The position numbers and the translations under genes are program-made. From Trebonia sp050013875 (GTDB lineage Bacteria > Actinomycetota > Actinomycetes > Streptosporangiales > Streptosporangiaceae), in the NCBI GenBank assembly GCA_050013875.1, contig JBEKEK010000051.1, positions 10,353 to 74,352 of the forward strand: a stretch of 64,000 nt of DNA, read 5' to 3'. Under the pieces are notes generated by a model, which had not been told where the DNA came from, did no database searches, and saw only the letters and a program-made list of their open reading frames with translations. Below are positions 36,143 through 43,627 of the stretch, in pieces; positions within the stretch are counted from its first letter, which is position 1; each line of letters begins with the position of its first letter.

Positions 36143-36795
36143 CCGTGCCCGCCCCGGAGGGCCGCCCCCCGGCTGCGGACAGCGCGGTCGGGGAGCACCT
36201 GGACGGCGAGCACGGCGCGGACGCCGAGCACGCTGCGCTCACAGTCGTGCCGCCGGGACTGGTCAACGTCGCCAACGCGCTGACGGTGCTCCGCATCTGC
36301 CTGGTCCCCGTCTTCGTCGCGTGCCTCGCCGCGGGCGGCACCGGCTGGCGGCTGGCCGCCCTGGCAGCGTTCGGCGGCGCGTCGCTGACCGACCTGCTCG
36401 ACGGGCAGCTGGCGCGCAAGCGTGGCCTGGTGACCGACTTCGGGAAGATCGCCGACCCGATCGCGGACAAGGCGCTTACCGGCGCGGCGCTGATCACCTT
36501 GTCGGTAATCGGGGAGCTGCCGGTCTGGGTCACCGTGCTCATCATGGTCAGGGAGCTTGGCATCACCGTGCTGCGCTTCGCGGTGATCAGGCGCGGCGTC
36601 ATCGCGGCGAGCCAGGGCGGCAAGCTCAAGACGCTGCTGCAGATCATCGCGATCTGCCTCTACGTGCTGCCCCCCTCGTTCGGCATCCCCGTCCTGATCA
36701 GGGAGGTTGTCATGGGGGCGGCCCTCGTGGTAACGCTGGTGACGGGCGGGGACTACGTGATACGCGCGGTGCGGTTGATGCAGAAGCCCGCGTAA
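36139..36795 (+). CDS. pgsA: CDP-diacylglycerol-glycerol-3-phosphate 3-phosphatidyltransferase
   Basis: Membrane enzyme of phospholipid synthesis in the CDP-alcohol phosphatidyltransferase family, 218 residues. The signature D-G-x2-A-R-x8-G-x3-D-x3-D is readable across TDLLDGQLARKRG and LVTDFGKIADPIADK. Hydrophobic helices flank it. The first 38 residues are an acidic, cytoplasmic extension (EHLDGEHGADAEH) before NVANALTVLRI, the usual N-terminus. GTG 36139 overlaps the rimO stop. The order rimO-pgsA-cinA-clgR is conserved across actinobacteria. Which of several paralogous PGP or PIP synthases this is cannot be decided from sequence alone, but the context supports PgsA. Confidence 0.92.
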   Translation: MTVPAPEGRPPAADSAVGEHLDGEHGADAEHAALTVVPPGLVNVANALTVLRICLVPVFVACLAAGGTGWRLAALAAFGGASLTDLLDGQLARKRGLVTDFGKIADPIADKALTGAALITLSVIGELPVWVTVLIMVRELGITVLRFAVIRRGVIAASQGGKLKTLLQIIAICLYVLPPSFGIPVLIREVVMGAALVVTLVTGGDYVIRAVRLMQKPA

Positions 36796-36832
36796 TGCCG
36801 GGCTGGCCGGGGGCGAGAGCGGAGGATGGCGG

Positions 36833-37339
36833 ATGGTGGATGGCGTGGCCGGCCCGGCCGCCCGTGAGCTTGCCGCGGAAGTTCTCGGCCTGCTGACGCA
36901 GACCGGGCAGACGCTGGCCACCGCCGAGTCGCTGACCGGCGGCCTGGTCGCCGCCGCGCTCACCGACGTGCCCGGTGCGTCCAGCGTCTTCCGTGGCGGG
37001 GTCGTCGCCTACGCGACAGAACTGAAGGCGCTCCTGCTCGGCGTGGACACCCTGATGCTCTCCGAGCGCGGCCCGGTTTACGCGCCGGTGGCGGCGGCGA
37101 TGGCCGAAGGGGTCAGGAAGCGGCTGCAGTCCACCGTTGGCGTGGCCACCACCGGTGTGGCCGGGCCTGACCCCCAGGACGGCCATCCGCCGGGCACCGT
37201 GCACATCGCGGTGAGCCTGGCCGACGACACGGTTGTCCGCACGATAGCGCTGCCAGGAAACCGGGATGAGGTACGTAGACTGACAGTAGAACGGGTACTT
37301 GGTTTGCTACTAGGCCGACTTAGGGAAGAGTGTCCGTGA
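36833..37339 (+). CDS. cinA: CinA C-terminal-type nicotinamide-nucleotide amidase
   Basis: Short CinA/PncC-type deamidase, 168 residues, that converts NMN to nicotinate mononucleotide in pyridine nucleotide salvage. It lacks the N-terminal MoCF domain of full CinA. Conserved pieces are TLATAESLTGGLVAAALTD (catalytic Ser/Thr region), GGVVAYATELKALLLGV, and VATTGVAGPDPQDGHPPGTVHIA (substrate loop). ATG 36833 has GGAGG at 36821-36825. It lies 37 bp after pgsA, probably in the same transcript, and 160 bp before the clgR start. Confidence 0.92.
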   Translation: MVDGVAGPAARELAAEVLGLLTQTGQTLATAESLTGGLVAAALTDVPGASSVFRGGVVAYATELKALLLGVDTLMLSERGPVYAPVAAAMAEGVRKRLQSTVGVATTGVAGPDPQDGHPPGTVHIAVSLADDTVVRTIALPGNRDEVRRLTVERVLGLLLGRLREECP

Positions 37340-37350
37340 TTACAGTGTTA

Positions 37351-37402
37351 CGTCGGAAGCGAACACACCCGGTAGTGCGGTTACCGTACGGAAAGGTACG
37401 GT
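37351..37402. promoter_or_regulatory. Candidate ClgR box and palindrome upstream of clgR
   Basis: CGT-N5-GCGAAC at 37351-37364 is the reverse complement of GTTCGC-N5-ACG. That is one mismatch from the ClgR site as I recall it from Streptomyces (GTTCGC-N5-GCG). Twenty bases on, ACCGTAC (37383-37389) and GTACGGT (37396-37402) form a perfect inverted repeat around six bases. Two copies of GGTTGCGCC follow at 37454-37462 and 37471-37479. Autoregulation of clgR is the simplest reading. Confidence 0.45.
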
Positions 37403-37498
37403 GGAGACAGCGAGGATCGCGATCCGGTAACTTCGCAAGTGAGCCCGGCAAGCGGTTGCGCCTTAGGAACGGTTGCGCCACAGGAAGGGAGTGCGACG

Positions 37499-37912
37499 AT
37501 GGTGCTGCTTCGTCAACTGCTCGGCGACGTGCTGCGTCGGCTTCGCATCAGGCAGGGCCGCACTCTGCGCGAGGTGTCCGCGTCGGCGCGAGTGTCGCTT
37601 GGTTACCTGTCCGAGGTAGAGCGCGGCCGCAAGGAAGCTTCGTCAGAGTTGCTGGCGGCGATCTGCGCCGCCCTCGACACGCCGCTGTCCCAGGTCTTCC
37701 GCGAGGTGTCCGATAACTTCGCCCTGGCTGAGCTGCAGAACGAGCCGGTTCTCACCGGTGCCCTCCGCGAGCCCGGCCTGCGCATCGCGGCCGACCGGCT
37801 GCCAGTCAAGCGGGTCGCGGTCGAGGTGCCGGAGGCGGCGGAGTCGCTCGACGACGACCTTGGCCAGCTTGACGACGGCCTCGACCACCTGCCGTCGGTC
37901 GTAGGCGTCTGA
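37499..37912 (+). CDS. clgR: ClgR-type XRE transcriptional regulator
   Basis: Activator of Clp protease and other proteostasis genes, 137 residues. ATG 37499 has AGGAAGGGA just upstream; an earlier in-frame ATG at 37439 adds 20 residues that are not domain-like. The Cro/C1 HTH spans about residues 6-65 (RRLRIRQGRTLREVSASARV, SLGYLSEVERGRKEASSEL). The tail after about 75 is acidic (ESLDDDLGQLDDGLDHL). ClgR proteins often end in hydrophobic residues recognised by Clp itself, and VVGV here may serve this role. The context after pgsA-cinA is the classic clgR position. Confidence 0.9.
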   Translation: MVLLRQLLGDVLRRLRIRQGRTLREVSASARVSLGYLSEVERGRKEASSELLAAICAALDTPLSQVFREVSDNFALAELQNEPVLTGALREPGLRIAADRLPVKRVAVEVPEAAESLDDDLGQLDDGLDHLPSVVGV

Positions 37913-37937
37913 GCCGGCCATAGATAACCGCGGAAAA

Positions 37938-37970
37938 CGGTAGGCGGCGCGGTCCCCGCGCCGCCTACCG
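37938..37970 (+). terminator. Strong hairpin after clgR
   Basis: A perfect 15-bp stem (arms 37938-37952 and 37956-37970, GGTAGGCGGCGCGG type) with a three-base loop, 26 bp after the clgR stop. No long T-tract follows, as is usual in high-GC actinobacteria. Confidence 0.85.
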
Positions 37971-38015
37971 CCGTAACGGCGCGGTTTCCGCCGCGGCGGG
38001 GCGGCAAGCCGACAA

Positions 38016-38047
38016 ATAAGGCCGCGCGGTCCCCCGCGCGGCCTTAT
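38016..38047. terminator. Second hairpin between convergent clgR and Rrf2 genes
   Basis: A perfect 14-bp stem, with arms 38016-38029 and 38034-38047 (ATAAGGCCGCGCGG and its complement) around a TCCC loop. It lies just downstream of the minus-strand Rrf2 gene (stop at 38062), so it can stop either transcript. Confidence 0.85.
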
Positions 38048-38061
38048 GACGTCGGCAGGAC

Positions 38062-38511
38062 CTACACCCAGGCCTGCGGGCTGTCGATGAGCAGCTGGAT
38101 CGCGTCGGGCAGCTTGCCGGCGACGATGTCCGCCAGCGTCACGGTCTCAAGGACCGCCCGCTCGTTCGCGCGCAGCGCGATCCACACCCGCTGCAGCGGC
38201 TCGGCCGCGCCGGGATAGCTGACGTTCTCCGGCCGTTCGCCGCGCACGCCGAGCAGCTGCCCGTCGATCGCCCTGATGATGTCGGCGAGCGAGATCTCGG
38301 CGGCCGGCCGGGCGAGCCAGAACCCGCCGTCCGGACCGCGCTGGCTGCGCACGATGTTGCTGCGCCGCAGGTGGGTCAGGATCGTCTCAAGGAATTTTCC
38401 CGGGATACTCTGCGCCTGCGCTAGCTGTTCGGCCGTGACATGGCCGTCCTGCGCCGCGGCAAGCTCGATGGCGGCGCGCAGTGCGTAGTCGGCGCGTGCA
38501 GACAGTCGCAT
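38062..38511 (-). CDS. Rrf2-family transcriptional regulator lacking cysteines
   Basis: A 149-residue winged-helix regulator. The N-terminus MRLSARADYALRAAIELAA and the wing GPDGGFWLARPAAEISLADI are diagnostic. The recognition helix region is QSIPGKFLETILTHLRRSNIV. Unlike IscR, NsrR or RsrR it has no cysteine at all, so it cannot ligate an Fe-S cluster through cysteines. It would belong with CymR-like members that respond to protein partners or metabolites. The target is unknown. A hairpin (38568-38583) lies about 60 bp upstream of its start. The gene is convergent with clgR. Confidence 0.92.
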   Translation of the reverse strand: MRLSARADYALRAAIELAAAQDGHVTAEQLAQAQSIPGKFLETILTHLRRSNIVRSQRGPDGGFWLARPAAEISLADIIRAIDGQLLGVRGERPENVSYPGAAEPLQRVWIALRANERAVLETVTLADIVAGKLPDAIQLLIDSPQAWV

Positions 38512-38567
38512 GAGCCAATTATGCAGCTTCCCGACCGGTTTAGTGACATGGAGCCGCTAACGGTATC

Positions 38568-38583
38568 CTGCAAACGATTGCAG
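38568..38583. terminator. Short hairpin between the GT-C-like gene and the Rrf2 gene
   Basis: CTGCAA and TTGCAG form a perfect 6-bp stem around ACGA. It lies downstream of the minus-strand gene ending at 38605 and upstream of the Rrf2 start at 38511. It may be a weak terminator for the first gene or an operator for the second. Confidence 0.4.
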
Positions 38584-38604
38584 CTAGCTCGCCCGCCGTT
38601 CCCG

Positions 38605-40386
38605 CTAGTTGGCCGTCGCGATCTCGGTCAGCAGGTTCGTGTGCGGCCAGACCAGGATCGTGTACCCGTCGTAGAAGTAGGTCAGGGCCGGGCGGCCGAA
38701 CGTCGCGGTGACCACCGTCATGTCGGTGAACCCGGCGAACTGGCCGGTCCCGGGGGCGAGGACCACGAAATCGGCGGTGTTGGCGGCCGGGTTGTACCAG
38801 CCGGCGTAGCTCTGCCTGGTGCCGCGGACCAGGATCTGCGGGTGCAGCCGGTAGCCGATGTCGACCAGCCGGATCCGGACCTTGTCCTTGGCGAACAGCG
38901 TGACCGCGTTCGACTGCCAGTAACCGGCCAGGCCGTTGTCCAGATGGCGGGCCCGGAGCCACGCGGCGAGCCGCTGCCCGGAGGAGACCGGGATCGGCCG
39001 GCTGGCCGCGCGGGCGAGGCCGGCCGCGTAGCCAGCGCCTGCCAGCCCGAGCAGCGCGGCCAGCACGATCGCGGCCGGCCGGGAGAGCCAGGCCGTCCGG
39101 GGCCGTGGCGTGGTCTCTGCCGCCCTCTCAGCAGCTGCCGGCGCCGTCCGCGCCACCGCCCGCGGCGGCGTCCGCGGCGACCGGGAGCGGGCCGCCAGGG
39201 CACCGGCGATTCTGGGGGCGAGCTGCCGTCCGGCCAGCGCGGCGCTGAACGGGAGCACCACATCGACCTCGCGCATGGTCGGCAGCCCGGACACGGACGT
39301 GCTGGCGATGAAGACGGCCAGGTTGACCACGATCCCGGCGAGCAGCAGCTGTGCGACGAGGTCGCGCCCGGCCAGGAAGTACCGCACCGTCAGGGCGGCC
39401 CCCGCGAGCACCAGGGCCACGCTGACCAGGTGCGGTACCAGGACGCCACCGTGGTAATCGAGGAAGTCCGCGCCGAACAGCAGCAGCAGCCCGTGGCCGA
39501 CGACCGGCAGGTTGTGCGCGGCGATATGGCCGAGCGGTGCGACCGACGAGGCGGGCCCGGGCGAGGTGAACCCGCCAAGCGCGGAGATCAGCCGGAGCAC
39601 CAGGTGCGCGACGATGGTGGCGGCGATGGCGCCGGCCGCCAGCGCGATCTCGTGCCGCCGCGCCGCCAGCGTGCCGCGCCAGGGCACCGCCCGGTCCCTG
39701 ATCAGCGCGTCGGCCAGGCGGATCACCACCACCAGCACCAGCGGGACGATTGCGGCGTAGGTCACCAGCGAGTCCGCCACCCCCGCCCAGCCGAGCACCA
39801 GCGACACCGCGGCGGCCGTCGGCCAGCCCGGGCGGGTGCGGTCGAGGATCAGCCAGGCCACCATGATCGGCACCGAAGTGCCGATGTGGTCGGGCGAGGA
39901 CAGCAGGACGAGGACGCCGTCGGCGCCCTGCGGGTCGAGCATGATCCCGGCCGCGATGCCGGCGCCGATCACCGCCGCCCAGCCGCGCAGGCGCCCGGCG
40001 GCGAGCGCGGCCGCCCCGATGAGCGCGAGGGTGTACGTCATGCCCGCGGCGACGTGGATGACGTTGGCGTTCAGCCCGGTTACCAGCTCCACCAGCATGT
40101 ACTGAGGAAGCTCAGTGGTGTAGAACGATACGTCCGATAGCACCCAGCCGCGCAGCAGCGGGTTGCCGTGCAGCATCTGCCAGGCCTGCAGGGCGTTGCT
40201 GGCGCCGTCGGAATCGGTGGGGAAGGTCTGGGAGAGGCGTGCGTACGCGGCCCACAGCGCCAGCGCCACCAGCACGCAGCCGCCCCAGATCGCGACGGCC
40301 AGCAACCGCCGGCGCCCGGACGGCACGGCCGCTTCCGGCGCCTGCCGGGCCGCTTGTGCTGCCGGGGCGTCGGTATTGCCAGTCAC
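38605..40386 (-). CDS. Polytopic membrane protein, GT-C glycosyltransferase-like, copy 1
   Basis: A 593-residue protein with about eleven hydrophobic helices and a GTG start. After helix 1 (about 27-48) an extracytoplasmic loop carries SDGASNALQAWQMLHGNPLLRGW and SDVSFYTTELPQY, the acidic first loop expected of GT-C enzymes. Other blocks shared with the adjacent paralogue are SSPDHIGTSVPIM, LGWAGVADSLVTY, FGADFLDYHGG and a C-terminal domain with YWQSNAVTLFA and YDGYTILVWPHTNLL. GT-C enzymes transfer sugars from polyprenyl-phosphate donors on the outer face of the membrane. The acceptor is unknown. The family call rests on topology and the loop motif. Confidence 0.72.
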   Translation of the reverse strand: MTGNTDAPAAQAARQAPEAAVPSGRRRLLAVAIWGGCVLVALALWAAYARLSQTFPTDSDGASNALQAWQMLHGNPLLRGWVLSDVSFYTTELPQYMLVELVTGLNANVIHVAAGMTYTLALIGAAALAAGRLRGWAAVIGAGIAAGIMLDPQGADGVLVLLSSPDHIGTSVPIMVAWLILDRTRPGWPTAAAVSLVLGWAGVADSLVTYAAIVPLVLVVVIRLADALIRDRAVPWRGTLAARRHEIALAAGAIAATIVAHLVLRLISALGGFTSPGPASSVAPLGHIAAHNLPVVGHGLLLLFGADFLDYHGGVLVPHLVSVALVLAGAALTVRYFLAGRDLVAQLLLAGIVVNLAVFIASTSVSGLPTMREVDVVLPFSAALAGRQLAPRIAGALAARSRSPRTPPRAVARTAPAAAERAAETTPRPRTAWLSRPAAIVLAALLGLAGAGYAAGLARAASRPIPVSSGQRLAAWLRARHLDNGLAGYWQSNAVTLFAKDKVRIRLVDIGYRLHPQILVRGTRQSYAGWYNPAANTADFVVLAPGTGQFAGFTDMTVVTATFGRPALTYFYDGYTILVWPHTNLLTEIATAN

Positions 40387-40469
40387 CGGTTCATCTTAGG
40401 GATGCCGTCCTCCCGCCGATCCCGTCTTAACCATCCCTGAGTGCGAGTCGGCTTAAACCGCAATCGGTG

Positions 40470-42194
40470 CTAGTTGATGGCGGGGCCGAGGGCCGGGAGC
40501 AGGTTCTTGCGCCACACCATGATCGTGTAGGCCTTGAACCGGTAAGTGGCGGCCGGCTGGCCGAACGTGCGCAGCACGTCCTTGCCGGTGAACGGGCTGT
40601 CCGGCGCGAGCACGACGAAGCTGGCGTAGTGGCCGGCCGGGTCGTACAGCCGCATGTCCTGTTCCCAGTGCCGCGGTGCCAGCTGGTGGCTGCGCAGCGG
40701 GACGATGCTGCCCATGGTGATCGACCCCCCGCTCTCCAGCGTGACCACCGACGCCTCCCAGTACCCGGCCAGCCCGCTGTTCAGCCCGTGCTGGCGCAGC
40801 CAGACGGCCAGCGCCGCGTTCGCGGGCGGCGTCTGCCGCTGTGCGGCGGCGAAACCCAGCATCGCGCCGTAGCAGGCGAGCAGCGCCACCAGCGCGGGCA
40901 GTACGGCGACGCGCGCCAGCCGCCCGCGGGGCCGGGTACCGGATCCCAGCCCGCACGCCCGCGCCAGCGGGCCGCCAAGCTCCCGCCCGGCCAGCGCGGC
41001 GCCGAGCGCGAGCACCGGCCCGATTTCGTGCGCGGCGTAGATGTTGGTGATCCGGAAGGCCAGCAGGTACGCGACGACGTTGACCACGATCGCGACCACG
41101 ATCACGTCCGGCACCAGGTCGCCCGCCGCGACGCCGCCGTCCGCCTGCGCCTGCCCGTCGGAGCGCGCGCGGCCCAGCCGCGCCAGCGACGTGACCAGTC
41201 CCCAGGCCGCCGCCACCACGGCCGTCAGCACCAGCGCCAGCCCTATCAGGTGGACGGCCGCGAACGCGAGGTTGATCGCGTGGTTGCCGCCGCCGGCCGG
41301 CGCGTCCTGGAAGTCGGCGCCGAACACCGCGAGCACGCTGCGGACCACCAGCGGCACGTTGGCCGGCACCCGGCCAAGCGGGATGATCCCGCTGGTGCCC
41401 TGGTTCATCTGGAATCCGCCGAGGGCCGGGATAAGCAGGGCGACGGCCCTGGCGGCGAGCACCGAGAGCAGGGCGGCGGCCGCGAGCGACAACTCGTACC
41501 ACTGCGTCCGTATGGTGCCCCGGCGCCGCACCAGGCACAGCAGCACGCGCGCCAGGCAGACCACCGCCAGCGGCAGCGCGCCGACCACCTCGACCAGCGG
41601 GTCGCCGACGCTCGCCCAGGCGAGGATGACGAAGGCCGCGGCGGGCACCCAGCGGGCCGCCCGGGCCCGGTCAAGCACCAGCAGGAGCAGCAGCAGCGGC
41701 ACCCCGGTGCCGACGTGGTCGGGATCGCTGAGCAGAATCCAGCTGGCCGCCCCTGGCTCGGGGGCGAGGATGATCACCGTCGCGACCAGCGCCCGGACCA
41801 GCCCCTCGGCCCCGCTGGCACGGCCGCGGGCCACGTAGGCGGCGAGCAGCACCAGCAGCGTGTAGGTCATCGCGGCGCAGATGTGCACCACCTCGGGACG
41901 CAGCCCGGCCGCGGCGATCACCAGCGCGTACTGCGGCAGTTCGGTGGTCAGGAACGACACGTCGGTGACCCACCAGCCGGGCAGCAGCAGGTTCCCGTGC
42001 AGCATGTCCCTGGCCTGCAGCGCGTTCGCCGCCCCGTCCGAGAGCACCGGCACGGTCCCGGCGATCCGCAGGTAGCAGTACATCAGCACCACCGCCGCGA
42101 ACGCGGTGACACCGCCCCACCGCAGCCACGACCGGCCCTGGCCAGCGCCGGCGCCAGGCTCCGCCGTCCGCGCCGCGCTCGCCAAAGTACTCAC
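40470..42194 (-). CDS. Polytopic membrane protein, GT-C glycosyltransferase-like, copy 2
   Basis: A 574-residue paralogue of the neighbouring gene, GTG start. The same loop appears as SDGAANALQARDMLHGNLLL and TDVSFLTTELPQY, then SDPDHVGTGVPLL, GDPLVEVVGALPLAV, FGADFQDAPAGG and a C-terminal domain with YWEASVVTLESGGS and YRFKAYTIMVWRKNLL. The two genes lie head to tail with 83 bp between them and arose by tandem duplication, now well diverged. The C-terminal soluble domain of about 110 residues may bind an acceptor. A possible role in envelope glycan or protein glycosylation is inferred from the fold only. Confidence 0.72.
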   Translation of the reverse strand: MSTLASAARTAEPGAGAGQGRSWLRWGGVTAFAAVVLMYCYLRIAGTVPVLSDGAANALQARDMLHGNLLLPGWWVTDVSFLTTELPQYALVIAAAGLRPEVVHICAAMTYTLLVLLAAYVARGRASGAEGLVRALVATVIILAPEPGAASWILLSDPDHVGTGVPLLLLLLVLDRARAARWVPAAAFVILAWASVGDPLVEVVGALPLAVVCLARVLLCLVRRRGTIRTQWYELSLAAAALLSVLAARAVALLIPALGGFQMNQGTSGIIPLGRVPANVPLVVRSVLAVFGADFQDAPAGGGNHAINLAFAAVHLIGLALVLTAVVAAAWGLVTSLARLGRARSDGQAQADGGVAAGDLVPDVIVVAIVVNVVAYLLAFRITNIYAAHEIGPVLALGAALAGRELGGPLARACGLGSGTRPRGRLARVAVLPALVALLACYGAMLGFAAAQRQTPPANAALAVWLRQHGLNSGLAGYWEASVVTLESGGSITMGSIVPLRSHQLAPRHWEQDMRLYDPAGHYASFVVLAPDSPFTGKDVLRTFGQPAATYRFKAYTIMVWRKNLLPALGPAIN

Positions 42195-42514
42195 ACCTCA
42201 GGTTAGCGGGGCCGGTTAGCGCCGCTTCCGGTCTTAACCAGTCATTTGGTATCGGCGGTCATGACCCCGTCCGCCAGGCCCGGTCAAAACTCTTCTCCTG
42301 AACGTACGGTGGTTTCCCCGGCACCCTCCGAATCCCGGGCGGCGTGGCAAACGTGCCCCGGAATATCACCATTAGATGACCAAGGCCGGTCAATGATTGA
42401 TCGTTCCGTCGCGGCCAGATCACCCGCCGCCACCCGGATGAAAGGCCGGGCAACGACGCGAAGGGCCGGGAAGGGTCTTGCGTCTCCAGCAGGTGGAGAC
42501 GCGAGGATGGGGAA
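42195..42514. other. Divergent intergenic region before the MerR gene
   Basis: About 320 bp with no convincing gene. It contains the start region of the GT-C-like copy 2 gene on one side. On the other is a 9-bp inverted repeat (42480-42502) immediately before the MerR gene. Confidence 0.5.
42480..42502 (+). promoter_or_regulatory. Inverted repeat overlapping the MerR gene leader
   Basis: GCGTCTCCA (42480-42488) and TGGAGACGC (42494-42502) are perfect inverted copies around GCAGG. The right arm runs into the GAGG ribosome site (42503-42506) of the MerR gene. Long dyads of this kind are typical MerR-family operators, so autoregulation is likely. A translation-blocking hairpin is the alternative. 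Confidence 0.6.
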
Positions 42515-43459
42515 ATGGACGGCGACAGGCTCTACTCGATCGGCGACCTCGCCCGGCGAACCGGGCTGGCGGTCAGGACCATCCGGTTCTACTCCGATCG
42601 CGGGATCGTGGCGCCGGCTGGCCGCAGCCCGGCTGGCTACCGGCTTTACGACGCCGATGCGGTCGCGCGCCTGGACCTCGTGCGCACGCTGCGCGAGCTG
42701 GGAGTGGACCTGCCCGCCATCCGCAAGGTCGTGCACCGGGAGCTTCCGCTTGCCGCGGTCGCCATCGCGAACGCCGAGGCGCTGGACGTGCAGATCCGCA
42801 TCCTGCGCCTGCGGCGCGCGGTGCTGACGGCGGTAGCCAGGCGCGGTTCTACCCCTGAGGAGATGGAGCTCATGCACAAGCTGGCCAGGCTGTCAGAAGA
42901 CGAACGCCAGCGCCTGATCGGCGATTTCCTCGACGCCGTCTTCGGCGACCTGGGGGCAGAGCCCCCGTTCGCGGCAGTCAGCCGCTCGATGACCCCCGAG
43001 CTGCCAGACGATCCCGAGGACGGGCAAGTCCAGGCGTGGGCGGAGCTCGCCCAGTTGTCGCAAGACCCGGACTTCCGCGCCAGCCTGCGCCGGATGGCCA
43101 GGGACGAGGCGGCCGAGCGCGGCCATGGCGACGCCCCGGTCCTGCGCCGTGGCCTCATCGCAGTCGTCAGGGACGAGGTCGGCCCGGCCCTGGCCGCCGG
43201 CCTCGAGCCGGCCTCGCCGCGGGCCGCCCCGGTCGCGGCGGCGCTGACGGCGCACTACGCGCACATCCTCGGCCGCCCGGACGACGCCGGGCTCCGGCGT
43301 CAGCTGCTTACCAGGCTGGAGGCCGTGAATGACCCCCGCCGAGAGCGGTATCTCACGCTTCTCGCCGTGATCAACGGCTGGCCGGCCCCGGAGAGCCTGA
43401 CTCCGGTACTCGACTGGTCCATCCGGGCCCTGACCGGGGCCGTCCCGGCTCGGGAATGA
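42515..43459 (+). CDS. MerR-family transcriptional regulator with a long effector domain
   Basis: A 314-residue regulator. The MerR winged helix is YSIGDLARRTGLAVRTIRFYSDRGIVAPAGRSPAGYRLYDADAV (about residues 7-50), followed by the dimerisation coiled coil with LRELGVDLPAIRKVV. The remaining 200 residues form a helical domain of unknown ligand (about 115-314: FLDAVFGDLGAEPP, NDPRRERYLTLLAVINGWP). It contains no cysteine pair, so metal sensing of the MerR or CueR kind is unlikely. A drug or metabolite sensor of the TipAL/BmrR sort is more plausible. The 9-bp dyad just upstream supports autoregulation. Confidence 0.9.
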   Translation: MDGDRLYSIGDLARRTGLAVRTIRFYSDRGIVAPAGRSPAGYRLYDADAVARLDLVRTLRELGVDLPAIRKVVHRELPLAAVAIANAEALDVQIRILRLRRAVLTAVARRGSTPEEMELMHKLARLSEDERQRLIGDFLDAVFGDLGAEPPFAAVSRSMTPELPDDPEDGQVQAWAELAQLSQDPDFRASLRRMARDEAAERGHGDAPVLRRGLIAVVRDEVGPALAAGLEPASPRAAPVAAALTAHYAHILGRPDDAGLRRQLLTRLEAVNDPRRERYLTLLAVINGWPAPESLTPVLDWSIRALTGAVPARE

Positions 43460-43627
43460 TTCTGCCAAGCCGCCTGCCTCTCGAAGGGATCGATGTGGAC
43501 CCGGATCTGGAAAGCCCCGGCCAAGGTGTGCGTGCTGGCCGCCGCGCCGTCGGTCACGCCCGGTCGGTGCGGCGCGCATTGTGCCGTCGGGCCGGGAGGA
43601 ACGCGGCGGCCGCGTCGGCCGGCCGGG

